DNA from: a bacterium
GTDB taxonomy: Bacteria; Bdellovibrionota_C; UBA2361; SZUA-149; JAEUWB01
Assembly (NCBI GenBank): GCA_016786595.1
Contig: JAEUWB010000018.1
Location: forward strand, 19,239-83,238
Reading direction: 5' to 3'
Length of the DNA stretch: 64,000 nucleotides
Shown here piece after piece: positions 17,835 through 27,100 of the stretch. A program made the translations under genes and the position numbers. The stretch's first letter is position 1; the number at the start of each line of letters is the position of its first letter. Below the pieces are notes generated by a model that saw nothing but the letters and a program-made list of their open reading frames with translations, did not search any database and had not been told where the DNA came from.

Positions 17835-18400
17835 AAACAAACTGGATGACGAAGAATGTGTTAAAGCTAATGCCATTAGTTGTATTTTGTGCAACTACAC
17901 AGCCGACGAATTTGTTTGCGCAGGTATCGCCTCAACAAACGACCGTCCCGGAGCACAAACAAGCGGGAAATGTTGGTAGATTTGGACCGAAGCAGGGTGG
18001 ATTTCAGGGGAAAATGGGGAATCTAACTGAAGAGCAGCGCAAAAAAATACAAGAATTGCGTAAGAGTGCTGGAATTGAAGAGAAATCAAAGTTACTTCAG
18101 GAACAACGTAAAGCCTTGAGAGAAATGCTGACCGATAGAAATGTGGCTGAAGCAACTGTGATCTCACAGGGCGATAAAGTCAACCAACTGCTCGCAGAAG
18201 TTAATACAGCTCGCTTGAAAATGATGCTTGCAACCCGCGGTATTTTAACTGACGAGCAACTTAAGAATTTCCATGAAGGAATGGAGCGACTAGGACAAAA
18301 TCGCAAAGAGAACTTTAAGCATCGTCGAGAAGAATTTAAAAAGCGCTTTACTGCGCAGGGCGCTTCGGGGGATCGTCCGGGAGCTGAGCCGCGAAACTGA
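17831..18400 (+). CDS. Spy/CpxP-like periplasmic protein
   Basis: 189 residues with a signal peptide (cleavage near L-F-A-Q). The mature part is highly charged and helical and carries an LTxxQ-type motif, NLTEEQRKKIQELR, with a second related motif, GILTDEQLKNFHEGMERL. This pattern belongs to the Spy/CpxP group and related metal-sensing periplasmic proteins. In the three-gene cassette it may sense misfolded protein or metal and control the membrane anti-sigma, by analogy with CnrX; that role is inferred. The C-terminus is rich in K, R and E. Confidence 0.78.
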   Translation: MKTNWMTKNVLKLMPLVVFCATTQPTNLFAQVSPQQTTVPEHKQAGNVGRFGPKQGGFQGKMGNLTEEQRKKIQELRKSAGIEEKSKLLQEQRKALREMLTDRNVAEATVISQGDKVNQLLAEVNTARLKMMLATRGILTDEQLKNFHEGMERLGQNRKENFKHRREEFKKRFTAQGASGDRPGAEPRN

Positions 18401-18514
18401 CTTAATAGTAACGGTAACCTAGCGTGTTATGCGTTGCAGTCTAGCTATCAAAGAATTGTTAGATGTAGAACCTAGGAAGATGCTCTAGATCTCGAGGATT
18501 AATGATTGGCCCTA

Positions 18515-18546
18515 AACGGAGAGGTTTGGGGCCAATTATTTCAAGT
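18515..18546 (+). terminator. Probable transcription terminator of the ECF cassette
   Basis: ATTGGCCCTAAAC at 18515-18527 pairs with GTTTGGGGCCAAT at 18534-18546, with a single G-T pair and a 6-base loop. The downstream T-run is short (TATTTC), so efficiency is uncertain. Confidence 0.55.
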
Positions 18547-18598
18547 AGTTATCTGAGAATGCGTTTATTGGATTAAATTTCTACAATCTTGTCATATC

Positions 18599-18640
18599 TT
18601 TCTTGCATACACGGACAATGTATTTCTTGTATGCAAGAAA
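18599..18640. promoter_or_regulatory. 12-bp perfect inverted repeat upstream of response regulator
   Basis: TTTCTTGCATAC at 18599-18610 and GTATGCAAGAAA at 18629-18640 are exact reverse complements with an 18-base loop. The position, 107 bases before the response-regulator gene, is compatible with an operator or an RNA stem. Confidence 0.5.
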
Positions 18641-18746
18641 TTTCAGTGAAAATACTGGATTTGTATTTTTTGTACATGTATAACTCCAGCGTCCGTTGGA
18701 GGCTATGCTTGTTTCCAACGAGGTTTAGTTCGCAAGAGGAGTTCCG

Positions 18747-19193
18747 ATGATGGCTAAACTTTCTCAGACGAATACAAATCCAAACTACGCCTTCCGCGAA
18801 GTGGCGCAATCTATTCTCGTTGTTGAAGACGATATTCTAGTAAATGAATTAATGGCCGATGTTGTCCGCACCCTCGGCTACCAGCCATTAACGGCTTATG
18901 ATGCTGATTCTGCACTATCAATACTCGATGCGGCAAGGCATGAGCTCGTGTGCATTATTCTTGATTTTGAAATACCGGGAATGCACGCCGCAAATATTAT
19001 CCGTTATGTTCGAGAACGCCGCAAAGATTTAAGGCTGATTCTTTCCAGCGGACACGAACAAGATACCATCGAAGCCCAAGTCCCAATGTCGGAAATATCA
19101 TGCTTTATTCCTAAACCATTTCATTTGAAACGGCTCGAGCAGGATATTTCTAATGTTTTAAATACGGGTGGTGAATCGAAAGCTCGCGAGTGA
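18747..19193 (+). CDS. Single-domain response regulator (CheY-like receiver)
   Basis: 148 residues. A receiver domain spans about residues 20-142: acidic pair VVEDD, phosphoacceptor Asp in IILDFEIPGM, the S-S-G in place of the Thr/Ser position, and the conserved Lys in IPKPF. There is no output domain, so it acts by protein contact or phosphotransfer. No histidine kinase is encoded nearby. It has a strong ribosome binding site (AGAGGAG). Its stop lies 1 base from the stop of the convergent CorC-like gene. Confidence 0.9.
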   Translation: MMAKLSQTNTNPNYAFREVAQSILVVEDDILVNELMADVVRTLGYQPLTAYDADSALSILDAARHELVCIILDFEIPGMHAANIIRYVRERRKDLRLILSSGHEQDTIEAQVPMSEISCFIPKPFHLKRLEQDISNVLNTGGESKARE

Positions 19194-19194
19194 T

Positions 19195-20448
19195 CTAGCC
19201 TTGAGCGGCTTTAGGCAGCTCTTCTTTTTTCTTGACTAGAACCTTATCGACGCGAAAGCCATCCATATCGATGACTTCTAGCACTAAATCCTTGGCTTCA
19301 ACGACTTCGGTGACGCGCGGGACGTGACCAAGCTCTGACATCACATAGCCACCTACGGTCTGATATCCTACATTGGATTCATCGCCGCGAAGGTCCACTT
19401 CGAAATAGTGAAAAAAGTCTTCCAGTGAGGTTGACCCAGGAACCAGAAAAGTCCCGTCAGCGCGTTCAACAATGCCCTCTTCGGTGGCACTATCAGCTAC
19501 GAGTTCAAGGCCCAGGATTGCCGTTACGGCGTCATGTAATGATACTAAGCCGTCCAATCCACCGTATTCGTCAATGACAATTCCGAAATGCTGATTTGAA
19601 GTGCGGAATTGTTTTAGTAAGTGCAAAATTGTTGTTGATCCTGGGATTAAAAGTGCAGGCTTGATTAAACTGCGCCAATCAATGTCGTGACCTTCGACAA
19701 CTGGTTTCCATAAATCCTTAGCGCAAATGACTCCCTTGAGGTTGTCAATTGATCCTTCAAAAACTGGAAAGTACGTGTGTCGTGTATCTGATACTTTCTG
19801 CAAAACTTCTTCAAAGTTATCATCATATTCAATCCACAAAATGTCTGTGCGTGGCGTCATGATTGAGTCAACTCGTCTTTCAGAGAGTTGCTCGATTCTG
19901 GATGCAAGCATTTCTTGGTGTTCTTCGAGGAGTGATTCTTCGTCAGACTGTGCTTCTTCACTTGCTTCTGCGATAGCCATTTCAACTGGGGGTTTGACGC
20001 CGAAGATTTTAAGGATTTGTGCTGCGCACCAATTTAGAAACCCGAGTAGGGGGCGGGCCAAATTACTGGCAAGCTTAACTACTTTAGAGAAAGTGCGCCC
20101 TAATGCTTCAGGGCTATTGAGGGCAAGCCCACGTGGGACGAGCTCTCCAATGATCGCGTAGGGGATTGCAATCAGGATGCTTAAGAAGAGTGCAGCAAAA
20201 AAAGAGTAAATGACGCCGGGGAAATAAATCTTAAGCAGCGGCATGATTTTTAAGCCGCAATACATACCTAGAATTAATGTTAGAATTATGCGGATAAATT
20301 GCAGGCTCGAGATTTGATTTTCCTGCTCAATTCGGTCCTTTGGATCATCTGAAATATTTTGCTCAAGCGCGACTTCAACCATGCGCACGAATAGGCGCAG
20401 AATGAAAAGCGACAGTATGACAACGGAGATTGAAAGCAGATCGTGCAT
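19195..20448 (-). CDS. CNNM/CorC-family transporter-associated protein (hemolysin-like)
   Basis: 417 residues: an N-terminal DUF21/CNNM membrane domain (about 1-150, four hydrophobic helices, including IPYAIIGELVPRGLALNSPEAL), a CBS-domain pair (about 195-320, starting SERRVDSIMTPRTDILWI, with GIVIDEYGGLDGLVSLHDAV) and a C-terminal CorC/HlyC domain (about 335-405, with DESNVGYQTVGGYVMSELG). Members are implicated in Mg2+ or Co2+ efflux and in metal homeostasis. The domain order is complete and no residue is obviously missing. It is transcribed alone and converges with the response regulator. Confidence 0.93.
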   Translation of the reverse strand: MHDLLSISVVILSLFILRLFVRMVEVALEQNISDDPKDRIEQENQISSLQFIRIILTLILGMYCGLKIMPLLKIYFPGVIYSFFAALFLSILIAIPYAIIGELVPRGLALNSPEALGRTFSKVVKLASNLARPLLGFLNWCAAQILKIFGVKPPVEMAIAEASEEAQSDEESLLEEHQEMLASRIEQLSERRVDSIMTPRTDILWIEYDDNFEEVLQKVSDTRHTYFPVFEGSIDNLKGVICAKDLWKPVVEGHDIDWRSLIKPALLIPGSTTILHLLKQFRTSNQHFGIVIDEYGGLDGLVSLHDAVTAILGLELVADSATEEGIVERADGTFLVPGSTSLEDFFHYFEVDLRGDESNVGYQTVGGYVMSELGHVPRVTEVVEAKDLVLEVIDMDGFRVDKVLVKKKEELPKAAQG

Positions 20449-20677
20449 TTAGAAGGTGGCAACGCCAAAGCTATATAATCCTATCGATGAGCATATAAAG
20501 TCAAACAGAAGTTTATTATATGAATAAATTCGGTGAGTTATGGAATTCCATGAATAGCCGCTAAGCGCTTTTCTGTTTGCCTCTGAAAGCTGGGATGAAG
20601 AGGTACGGGGTTACTTTGGGATGAAGGTACGGGGTTACTTTGTGGGGAGGACGCAGTCAAGGTACGGGGTTACTTTG
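20449..20677. other. Intergenic region carrying tandem motif copies
   Basis: About 230 bases between two leftward genes. The right half is occupied by the tandem copies described at 20592-20676; the left half is unremarkable AT-rich sequence that must include the promoter of the CorC-like gene. Confidence 0.5.
20592..20676 (+). repeat. Three copies of an AGGTACGGGGTTACTTT motif
   Basis: Identical 17-mers lie at 20601-20617, 20625-20641 and 20660-20676. The first two are also preceded by GGGATGAAG, giving a tandem unit of 24-26 bases. The third abuts the stop codon of the Smr gene. Variant copies occur at 54184-54204 and 54564-54582 (opposite strand) and 62569-62584. The arrangement looks like an REP-like or mobile-element-end family. 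Confidence 0.75.
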
Positions 20678-20941
20678 CTAGAGATAGACAAGCGTTGTCC
20701 CGGCGTTGTGATCAAGTAGGCGAAAACTGCTAATGACCCTAGATTTTCTCAAATATTGATGGATTCCCTCACGGACCTTACCTGTTCCAATCCCGTGAAT
20801 CACTTCAATTTGTGCTACATCTTCATCGAGTATTGCCCGATTAAGGGTTTCTTCGAAGGAGTCAACTGCGTCTCGCACGGTCATTCCATGCAGGTCAATT
20901 TTCACAATACGCTTACGTTGAGGGATCGGTCGCTTTTTCAT
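20678..20941 (-). CDS. Smr-domain protein
   Basis: 87 residues from ATG at 20941; an in-frame TTG at 20965 lies inside a palindrome and is less likely. The product is a stand-alone Smr domain: it has IDLHGMTVRDAVDSFEETL (the L-D-x-H-G motif) and IEVIHGIGTGKVREGIHQYL (the H-G-x-G-x-G motif), matching the MutS2 C-terminal domain. Smr domains have nicking endonuclease or RNA-cleaving activity in studied proteins. Its stop lies against the third motif copy, and its start lies 9 bases from a large palindrome. Confidence 0.88.
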   Translation of the reverse strand: MKKRPIPQRKRIVKIDLHGMTVRDAVDSFEETLNRAILDEDVAQIEVIHGIGTGKVREGIHQYLRKSRVISSFRLLDHNAGTTLVYL

Positions 20942-20950
20942 CTGTTTAAT

Positions 20951-21007
20951 TATACCAGTTTGCAAAAAGATTTTGGATCAAACACAGGGTTTTTGCAAAC
21001 TGGTATA
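20951..21007. repeat. Perfect 18-bp inverted repeat upstream of the Smr gene
   Basis: TATACCAGTTTGCAAAAA at 20951-20968 is matched exactly by its reverse complement at 20990-21007, with a 21-base loop. Each arm contains a TGGTATA sequence that looks like an extended -10 on the outward-reading strand. It may be a symmetric regulatory site or a mobile-element relic. Confidence 0.65.
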
Positions 21008-21040
21008 TAAGTTATGTCGGAGACACAACCAGCCAATAAA

Positions 21041-21152
21041 TAGCGTTTCCCCCTTTAAAAACAAGCCCATGCAAAGCTTGTGCATGCAGAGGGAATGTTT
21101 TTATGACTCAGCTGTGTTTGCTACATCATCAAAATATTTATGGGAAACGCTA
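21041..21152. mobile_element. Candidate miniature inverted-repeat element
   Basis: A 112-base block is bounded by perfect 11-bp terminal inverted repeats, TAGCGTTTCCC and GGGAAACGCTA. It has a smaller inner repeat around CATGCAAAGCTTGTGCATG and no coding capacity. Size and structure fit a MITE, but no clear target-site duplication is visible. Confidence 0.4.
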
Positions 21153-21208
21153 TAAGCTACTTTTTACAATGCAACTCTTAGAGTTACAGTGTATGAAAAT
21201 GGAATCCT

Positions 21209-22450
21209 ATGAATAAAAAAATTGCAATTATCGGCGGTATTCGCACACCTTTTGTCAGAGCTGGCGCAGAATTTCGTAATTTAACATTAAAAGACCTTGG
21301 GGCTGCAGTGGTGAAAGGCACAATCGAGCGGTTGAATCTCGATCCAGCAAAGATCGACGAGCTCATTATGGGCACTGTTTTACTCGATCCACGAATTCCC
21401 AATTGGTCACGTGAAATCCTCTTTGCTGCAGGACTACCCAAGACCGTTTATGCCTACGCAGTTTCAAATAATTGCATTTCGGGATTAGTGGCAATTGCTG
21501 CAGGCTTTGATCGTTTGGGTTCGGGGCGAGCGAATTTAATTTTAGCTGGCGGAACCGAATCAATGTCCAATCCAGCAGTTTTATTTTCTCCACAAGCGAG
21601 TTCAATTTTTCTAAACCTGGCGCGCACAAAAACCCTTGGTCAGAAACTTAGCCAGGTTTTAAAACTTCGTCCGAAGCACTTTGCTCCACATCCTCCGGGG
21701 ATTACTGAACCCTCAACCGGATTGACGATGGGACAGCACATGGAGCTTACAGCTCAGAAACTTGCTATTGCTAGACAAATTCAAGATGAAATTGCCTTGC
21801 GAAGTCATCAAAATGCCGCACGTGCCTGGGCAGAAGGTATTCATCAGCATCTGACCATGACCGTTCAGGGCGTCACCAGTGACACGATTGTGCGTAAAGA
21901 TACTTCGCTCGAAAAACTTGCAAAACTTCAGCCAGTTTTTGACCGCAAGGGTTCGGGAACACTGACAGCTGGTAATTCCAGTGCGCTCACGGATGGGGCT
22001 TCCTGCGTTGCGCTTGCTAGCGCTGAAGCTGCCTCGAAGCTTAATCAAGACGTCCTAGCCTGGATTAGTGACTATGAATTCAGCGCAATCGATGCTAGCG
22101 ACGGTTTATTGATGGCTCCAGCAGTTGCCGTGCCGCGATTACTTAGCCGACATAATCTTAAGCTTGAGGATTTTGACTTGATTGAAATTCATGAAGCTTT
22201 TGGTGCGCAAGTTGCAGCCAACGTTTGGGCCTGGGAGAACGGCTGGAAAGAGCCAGCTTGTGGCAAGATTGATTGGCAAAAGGTTAACACCCTCGGCGGG
22301 TCAATTGCCCTCGGCCATCCATTTGCTGCAACGGGGGGCCGTATTGCGGTTGCACTTGCGCACGAACTCAAGCGTAAAAATCTCAAACGGGGCTTGATTA
22401 GCATTTGTGCGGCCGGAGCGATGGCCGGGGCTATGATTTTAGAGAGATGA
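21209..22450 (+). CDS. Thiolase (acetyl-CoA C-acyltransferase)
   Basis: 413 residues. The acylated Cys is C89 in NNCISGLVA. The second catalytic region is EIHEAFGAQ, then GHPFAATGGR, and the final Cys is in CAAGAMAGA. Both active cysteines and the His are present, so an active enzyme is expected, either degradative (beta-oxidation, FadA/FadI type) or biosynthetic. Substrate length cannot be told from sequence; the absence of an adjacent FadB-like gene leaves this open. The stop overlaps the ATG of the next gene. Confidence 0.92.
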   Translation: MNKKIAIIGGIRTPFVRAGAEFRNLTLKDLGAAVVKGTIERLNLDPAKIDELIMGTVLLDPRIPNWSREILFAAGLPKTVYAYAVSNNCISGLVAIAAGFDRLGSGRANLILAGGTESMSNPAVLFSPQASSIFLNLARTKTLGQKLSQVLKLRPKHFAPHPPGITEPSTGLTMGQHMELTAQKLAIARQIQDEIALRSHQNAARAWAEGIHQHLTMTVQGVTSDTIVRKDTSLEKLAKLQPVFDRKGSGTLTAGNSSALTDGASCVALASAEAASKLNQDVLAWISDYEFSAIDASDGLLMAPAVAVPRLLSRHNLKLEDFDLIEIHEAFGAQVAANVWAWENGWKEPACGKIDWQKVNTLGGSIALGHPFAATGGRIAVALAHELKRKNLKRGLISICAAGAMAGAMILER

Positions 22451-23037
22451 TTCCAATTTTTGTTGATCAATCGGGCGGAGATAAACTGGCGACTTTCGAT
22501 CTGCCTTTTTATGGATTTGAACGTGATTGGAACGATCTCAAGAGTAATTGCCCGTATACTTATAATATCGCTTTGGATCTTAAAGCTGAAACCCCGTCAC
22601 TATGTATAGCGCTCAACGACAAAACTTATACAACAGCTTCTGCTAGGGAAAGTAAGTATTGCGAGGATCTCTGGAAGGGTAATGTGCTTGAGCTATTTAT
22701 TGCTAATCAGGGTAGCCCAGCCTACGAAGAAATTCATCTTGCCCCTGATGGAGCCTGGTGGGCACAAGCATTTAGTGATTATCGCCAACGTGCCGATAAC
22801 GATCGAAGCCTTACTAACCCTGGTGTAGTAACAGTAGAAATCTGGACACAGGTTATTTTAATGGCAATTCCGCTTCGTGTTTTAAAAACAAATTTTTCAG
22901 ACTTAGATCGACTCTTAATCAATGTGACGTGCATGAGCGACGGGAAATACTTTTCAGCAGCAAGCTTTCGCTGTGACCCCCCAGACTTTCACCGTCGAGA
23001 AAATCTGGAGGCGCCAAAAATTATTAGACTTAGCTAG
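22447..23037 (+). CDS. DOMON-like / CBM9-like domain protein
   Basis: 196 residues from the ATG that overlaps the thiolase stop (ATGA). The core motif LWKGNVLELFIAN followed by EEIHLAPDGAWWAQAFSDYR is the pattern of DOMON-like and carbohydrate-binding family 9-like proteins (E-L-F, then E-x-x-x-x-P-x-G-x-W-x-x-x-x-F-x-x-Y-R). No signal peptide is seen, so it appears cytoplasmic; its ligand is unknown. Tight coupling to a thiolase gene is conspicuous but may only reflect operon packing. Confidence 0.7.
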   Translation: MIPIFVDQSGGDKLATFDLPFYGFERDWNDLKSNCPYTYNIALDLKAETPSLCIALNDKTYTTASARESKYCEDLWKGNVLELFIANQGSPAYEEIHLAPDGAWWAQAFSDYRQRADNDRSLTNPGVVTVEIWTQVILMAIPLRVLKTNFSDLDRLLINVTCMSDGKYFSAASFRCDPPDFHRRENLEAPKIIRLS

Positions 23038-23039
23038 GC

Positions 23040-23957
23040 TTAAGTAGCAAAGCTCTGTAATGCTTTAATCCGTTCTTCGATTGGTGGGTGTGTCATAAAT
23101 AACGCGCCAATTCCTCGGCTACGTCCCCCAGAGATTTTGTAGACGGCCAGAGCATCAGCTTGGGTCGCTGGTAGTGCTCTACGGCCGGAAAGCGAACCGA
23201 GAGCTTCAAGGGCGGAGATCATTTTCTCACGTCCAGCGTATTGACCTGCGCCGCGGTCTGCACGAAATTCGCGCTGACGTGAGAAGTAGCAGACAACCAT
23301 CATTCCTAAAAACCCGAAGAGCAGTGAGAAAACTTCGACAAGGATAAATTGTAACCAGGGAGAATGGCTAGCTTCGCCATCATCGGAATTTCGATTTTGA
23401 ATCGCTTGACTGACCACGAATGCAAGAATGCGCGCAAAGAACATCACAAAAGCGTTAATCACGCCTTGAATGAGGGCCATGGTTACCATGTCGCCATTTT
23501 TAATGTGTGCGATTTCATGTGCCATGACTGCTTCGATTTGGTTGCGATCCATCGTATTGAGTAATCCCTGGGACACGGCCACGAGTGCCCGTGACTGAGA
23601 AGGCCCTGTCGCGAAGGCGTTGACTTCGGGGCTGTTATATACGCCGATTTCGGGAAGCTTTGGCAGTCCTGCAGACTGCGTTAAGCGGCGGATCATCTGC
23701 ACGAGTTCGGAATATTGCCCAGGCTGATCGGGGTTAATAATCTTTACCCCATACATCATCTTGGCACTGAACTTGGAGAGTTGGAGCGAGATAAATGATC
23801 CAACCATGCCGTAGATTAAGCAAAAAACTGCTAGTGACTGGTAGTCAATACCACTACGTGTCATCCATGGCTTAGCGCCAACTAATTCAAGAATAAGTTG
23901 GATAGTCAAGATGATCGCCAAGTTTGTTACTAAGAAAAATCCAATTCGCTTAAACAT
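23040..23957 (-). CDS. htpX: Membrane zinc metalloprotease HtpX
   Basis: 305 residues. Two N-terminal transmembrane helices precede a gluzincin domain with HEIAH at residues 147-151, HIKNGDM after it, and a second hydrophobic pair. The downstream zinc-ligand Glu lies in SRQREFRADRGAGQYAG. HtpX degrades misfolded inner-membrane proteins in the heat-shock and envelope-stress response. Length and motif order are standard. It converges with the DOMON-like gene, 2 bases apart. Confidence 0.95.
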   Translation of the reverse strand: MFKRIGFFLVTNLAIILTIQLILELVGAKPWMTRSGIDYQSLAVFCLIYGMVGSFISLQLSKFSAKMMYGVKIINPDQPGQYSELVQMIRRLTQSAGLPKLPEIGVYNSPEVNAFATGPSQSRALVAVSQGLLNTMDRNQIEAVMAHEIAHIKNGDMVTMALIQGVINAFVMFFARILAFVVSQAIQNRNSDDGEASHSPWLQFILVEVFSLLFGFLGMMVVCYFSRQREFRADRGAGQYAGREKMISALEALGSLSGRRALPATQADALAVYKISGGRSRGIGALFMTHPPIEERIKALQSFAT

Positions 23958-24154
23958 AATTAATACTAAAATTCCCCAATAGAATACTCGTGATACTGAA
24001 TAATTGAAATACTAATAATCATTTAACGCACGGAGGGCAAATTTTTGATTATTTTTTCTAGGCGCAGGGACAATGCTGATGAATTATTCAATTATTAGGC
24101 ATCTGACATAGAGTGATGGATATATTTTTATAGGTTTTATCTATTAGGTGTTGC

Positions 24155-27100
24155 ATGAAAAAAATCTGCTTACTTGCTCCGATCCTTGCACTGTTATTTT
24201 GTTTGGTATTCTGCATTGAAGAAATTCAAGCACAGCAGAGTTGCTTGAAGGGCACATTGCCCGGTGAATTTGAAGTTGATCACCTCGGTCAAGCCCACTA
24301 CGACATTCCGATCGTTGTCCCGCCAGCAACAAATGGTATGCAGCCGCAATTGTCCTTTCATTATTCAAGTATGGGCGGTGCAAGCCATCTTGGTATGGGT
24401 TGGCAATTATCGGGACTGTCAGCAATTACACGCTGCAATGCGAACCGCCATCAAGATGGATACATTGGTTCAGTTCATTTTGATGTTCAAGATCGTTTTT
24501 GTCTCGACGGACAAAAACTACAATTGATGACTGGCATTTATGGGCTTCAAGGGTCAACTTACCGAACATCTGTTGATTCACAATCGTTAATCGTGGCCTA
24601 CGATTTAGGTCAAGGTAATACTGGTCCAGAGCATTTCATGGTCTATACCAAAGATGGTTTAGTATACGAATACGGTGGAAATGCGATCGCGTCAAATGGA
24701 AGGATTCTCACGAATGGACTGAGCCCGGCCGAAGTGCGCGTCTGGGCACTTAGTCGAGTATATGACAGGTCTGGAAACTTCATGAAATTTACGTATGGCG
24801 TTTCTGATGGAGATTATTTTCCAGCCTCGATCGAATATTCTGGTATCTGCGCAGTGCAAAGAAATTCTTCAGGATTACCCATAAACTGCATCGAAGAGCG
24901 ACAGCCCTACAATCTCATAAGATTCCAACATGCATTAGGTCAGTCCGAAAGTCTTTGGGTTGGAGGTTCGTACATAAGAGTTAAGCAGCTACTTTCTAAG
25001 GTGTCGATTTTTGCACACGGTTCAGCGGTAGGGTCGTATAATTTATCTTATCAGTCTAGTCCGGGAATACAAACGGAACGCCCCAGACTCGACGCGATTA
25101 AACGCTGCGACCAGTCTGGAGTGTGTTTAAGTCCAACTCGGTTTATCTGGACCGATCCAGCTACGGGGTCACAATCATACGATGCACGAAACGCCGGAGT
25201 CTGGGGGACTGGATTTGGAGGTAAGACAACAGTTACAAAAGATACTTTAGTGGGAGACTGGTCTCCGGATATAGGATCAGCTTTAGGCACAATAGCATTG
25301 ATTCAAGGTGCGACTCCGATCCCGATTGCTCTACCCGGCTTCCGATCCAACGGCTTTTCTATTTCTGCCAGCGTTGGTATTGGTCCGGTTTCTGTCAACT
25401 TTGCGTATAATCGATCTAAAGTGCTGCAAGACTTTCTCGCTGACTTTAATGGTGACGGCAAAACTGACGCATTTCAAATTCATCCGACAGGTGGTGGAAG
25501 TGAAGTCTATGTATGGCTTTCAGATGGCACCCAGTTCGTTTCTCAAGGGATGTGGGGAATTGTTGACTCAATTGAAGATTTCCGACTGGGTGATTTTGAT
25601 GGTGATGGCAAAACGGATATCATTAATTTTCTATACAGCAGCAATTCGACTCAGATCTTATATTCAACCGGAAGCGGATTTAATACAGTATTTTCTTCTA
25701 TCGCTGCGGGTAGTGCCGAAGATGTAATTATTGCTGACGTAAACGGGGATGCTCGTTCAGACGTTATTGAATTCGAGAAGAAAAAAGAGTTTGGTAACTA
25801 CAATCCAAATAAAACTAAGCCAAAAGTGTGGTTATCTAAAGATGTCGGTTTTAACACGACTGTAATCGATTTTTCATCAGCGTACAATTTCCCCAGAGTA
25901 GATCAGATACATCTCGGGGATATCAATGGAGATGGTTTATCCGACGTTGTTACTGCCGATCCCGGCAATGCGTTTAATACTCCAGAGATTAAGGTCTACC
26001 TCTCTAATGGCGCTCAATTCAGCGAAATCCAGACGATTTACCCAGGTTTACATAATTCCGATCTGAATAAAAAAACCGTTACAACATTAGCTGATGTAAA
26101 CGGAGATCGGCTTGCAGATTTATTAATATTCGATCCCGATATGGATACTTTAGGTAATATTCATAATTCCCCATTAGATGTATTTTTGTCTACAGGAAGT
26201 ATTGCCAATGCCCCATATGCCACAACGCTGGTGCGAGATTCTTCGTTCGATGTTTCGGATACGGGGTTCTTTTATCGCACGAACGTATTCACAAGGCCTG
26301 ATTTCATCGGGCAGATTGCTGATATCAATGGTGACGGCAAATCTGATTTAGTTCGGTTTGTGCAAAATGCTACCAATGATGTGGAGGTCCAACTATCTAG
26401 CGCTAACGGATTTCTACCGCCAATTGTTTGGGCCAATGGGGTTGCTGGGCACGATGAGATCTTAATTGGAGATCCTGACGGTGATGGTAGATCGGATATC
26501 ATTAGTTTTCATCAAGATACTAATAACTCTGCAGAAGTATGGTTGTCAGATATGTTCCTATTCCCTGACCGTATCGCCTCAATTTTTGACGGCCATGGAA
26601 AGCGCATCGACATTAGCTACAAGCCGATCTCAGATGATTCAATTTATACAGGTGATACGCCGCTTACGTCATTCGATGTGTTAACTAGACATCAACGTGG
26701 AGCTTTTTATGTAGTCGAGTCAATTGGCCGCTCTAATGGCAATGATGGAATGTATAGTGAGACACATGCATATCGTGGTTCCAAGGCACATTTGAGCTAT
26801 GGCTTACTTGGATTCGAAGAAATCACCACAAGCGACCCGCAGCGCCAGTTTAGCCGAATTGCGAAATATAATCAGCTTTATCCGCTGACAGGAACTACTG
26901 CCTCTGAAACTTTAAGAACTGCTAATTTAGTCAATGTGCTACAGGACGTTCATACTTGGAAAACCCAATCGAATACTCTTAACCCGCAAGTTAAAAGAGT
27001 CTATCTCGAGAAAACTGTGCGTAACGAGCGCGAGCTTAATAGCGCCACTATCAGTAACGTCACGACTTTAAATTCCTATGATGCTTACAATAATATCTTG

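Larger units (their letters stand above)
18401..18746. other. Intergenic region with two strong hairpins
   Basis: About 350 bases without a supported gene. It holds a terminator-like hairpin at 18515-18546 and a perfect 12-bp inverted repeat at 18599-18640. A shorter repeat (CGTTGGA / TCCAACG) lies just upstream of the response-regulator ribosome binding site. Confidence 0.6.

Noticed and set aside
20973..21155. 60-residue plus-strand ORF between Smr and thiolase
   Set aside because: It runs across a perfect palindrome and a candidate MITE; no family-like features or ribosome binding site.
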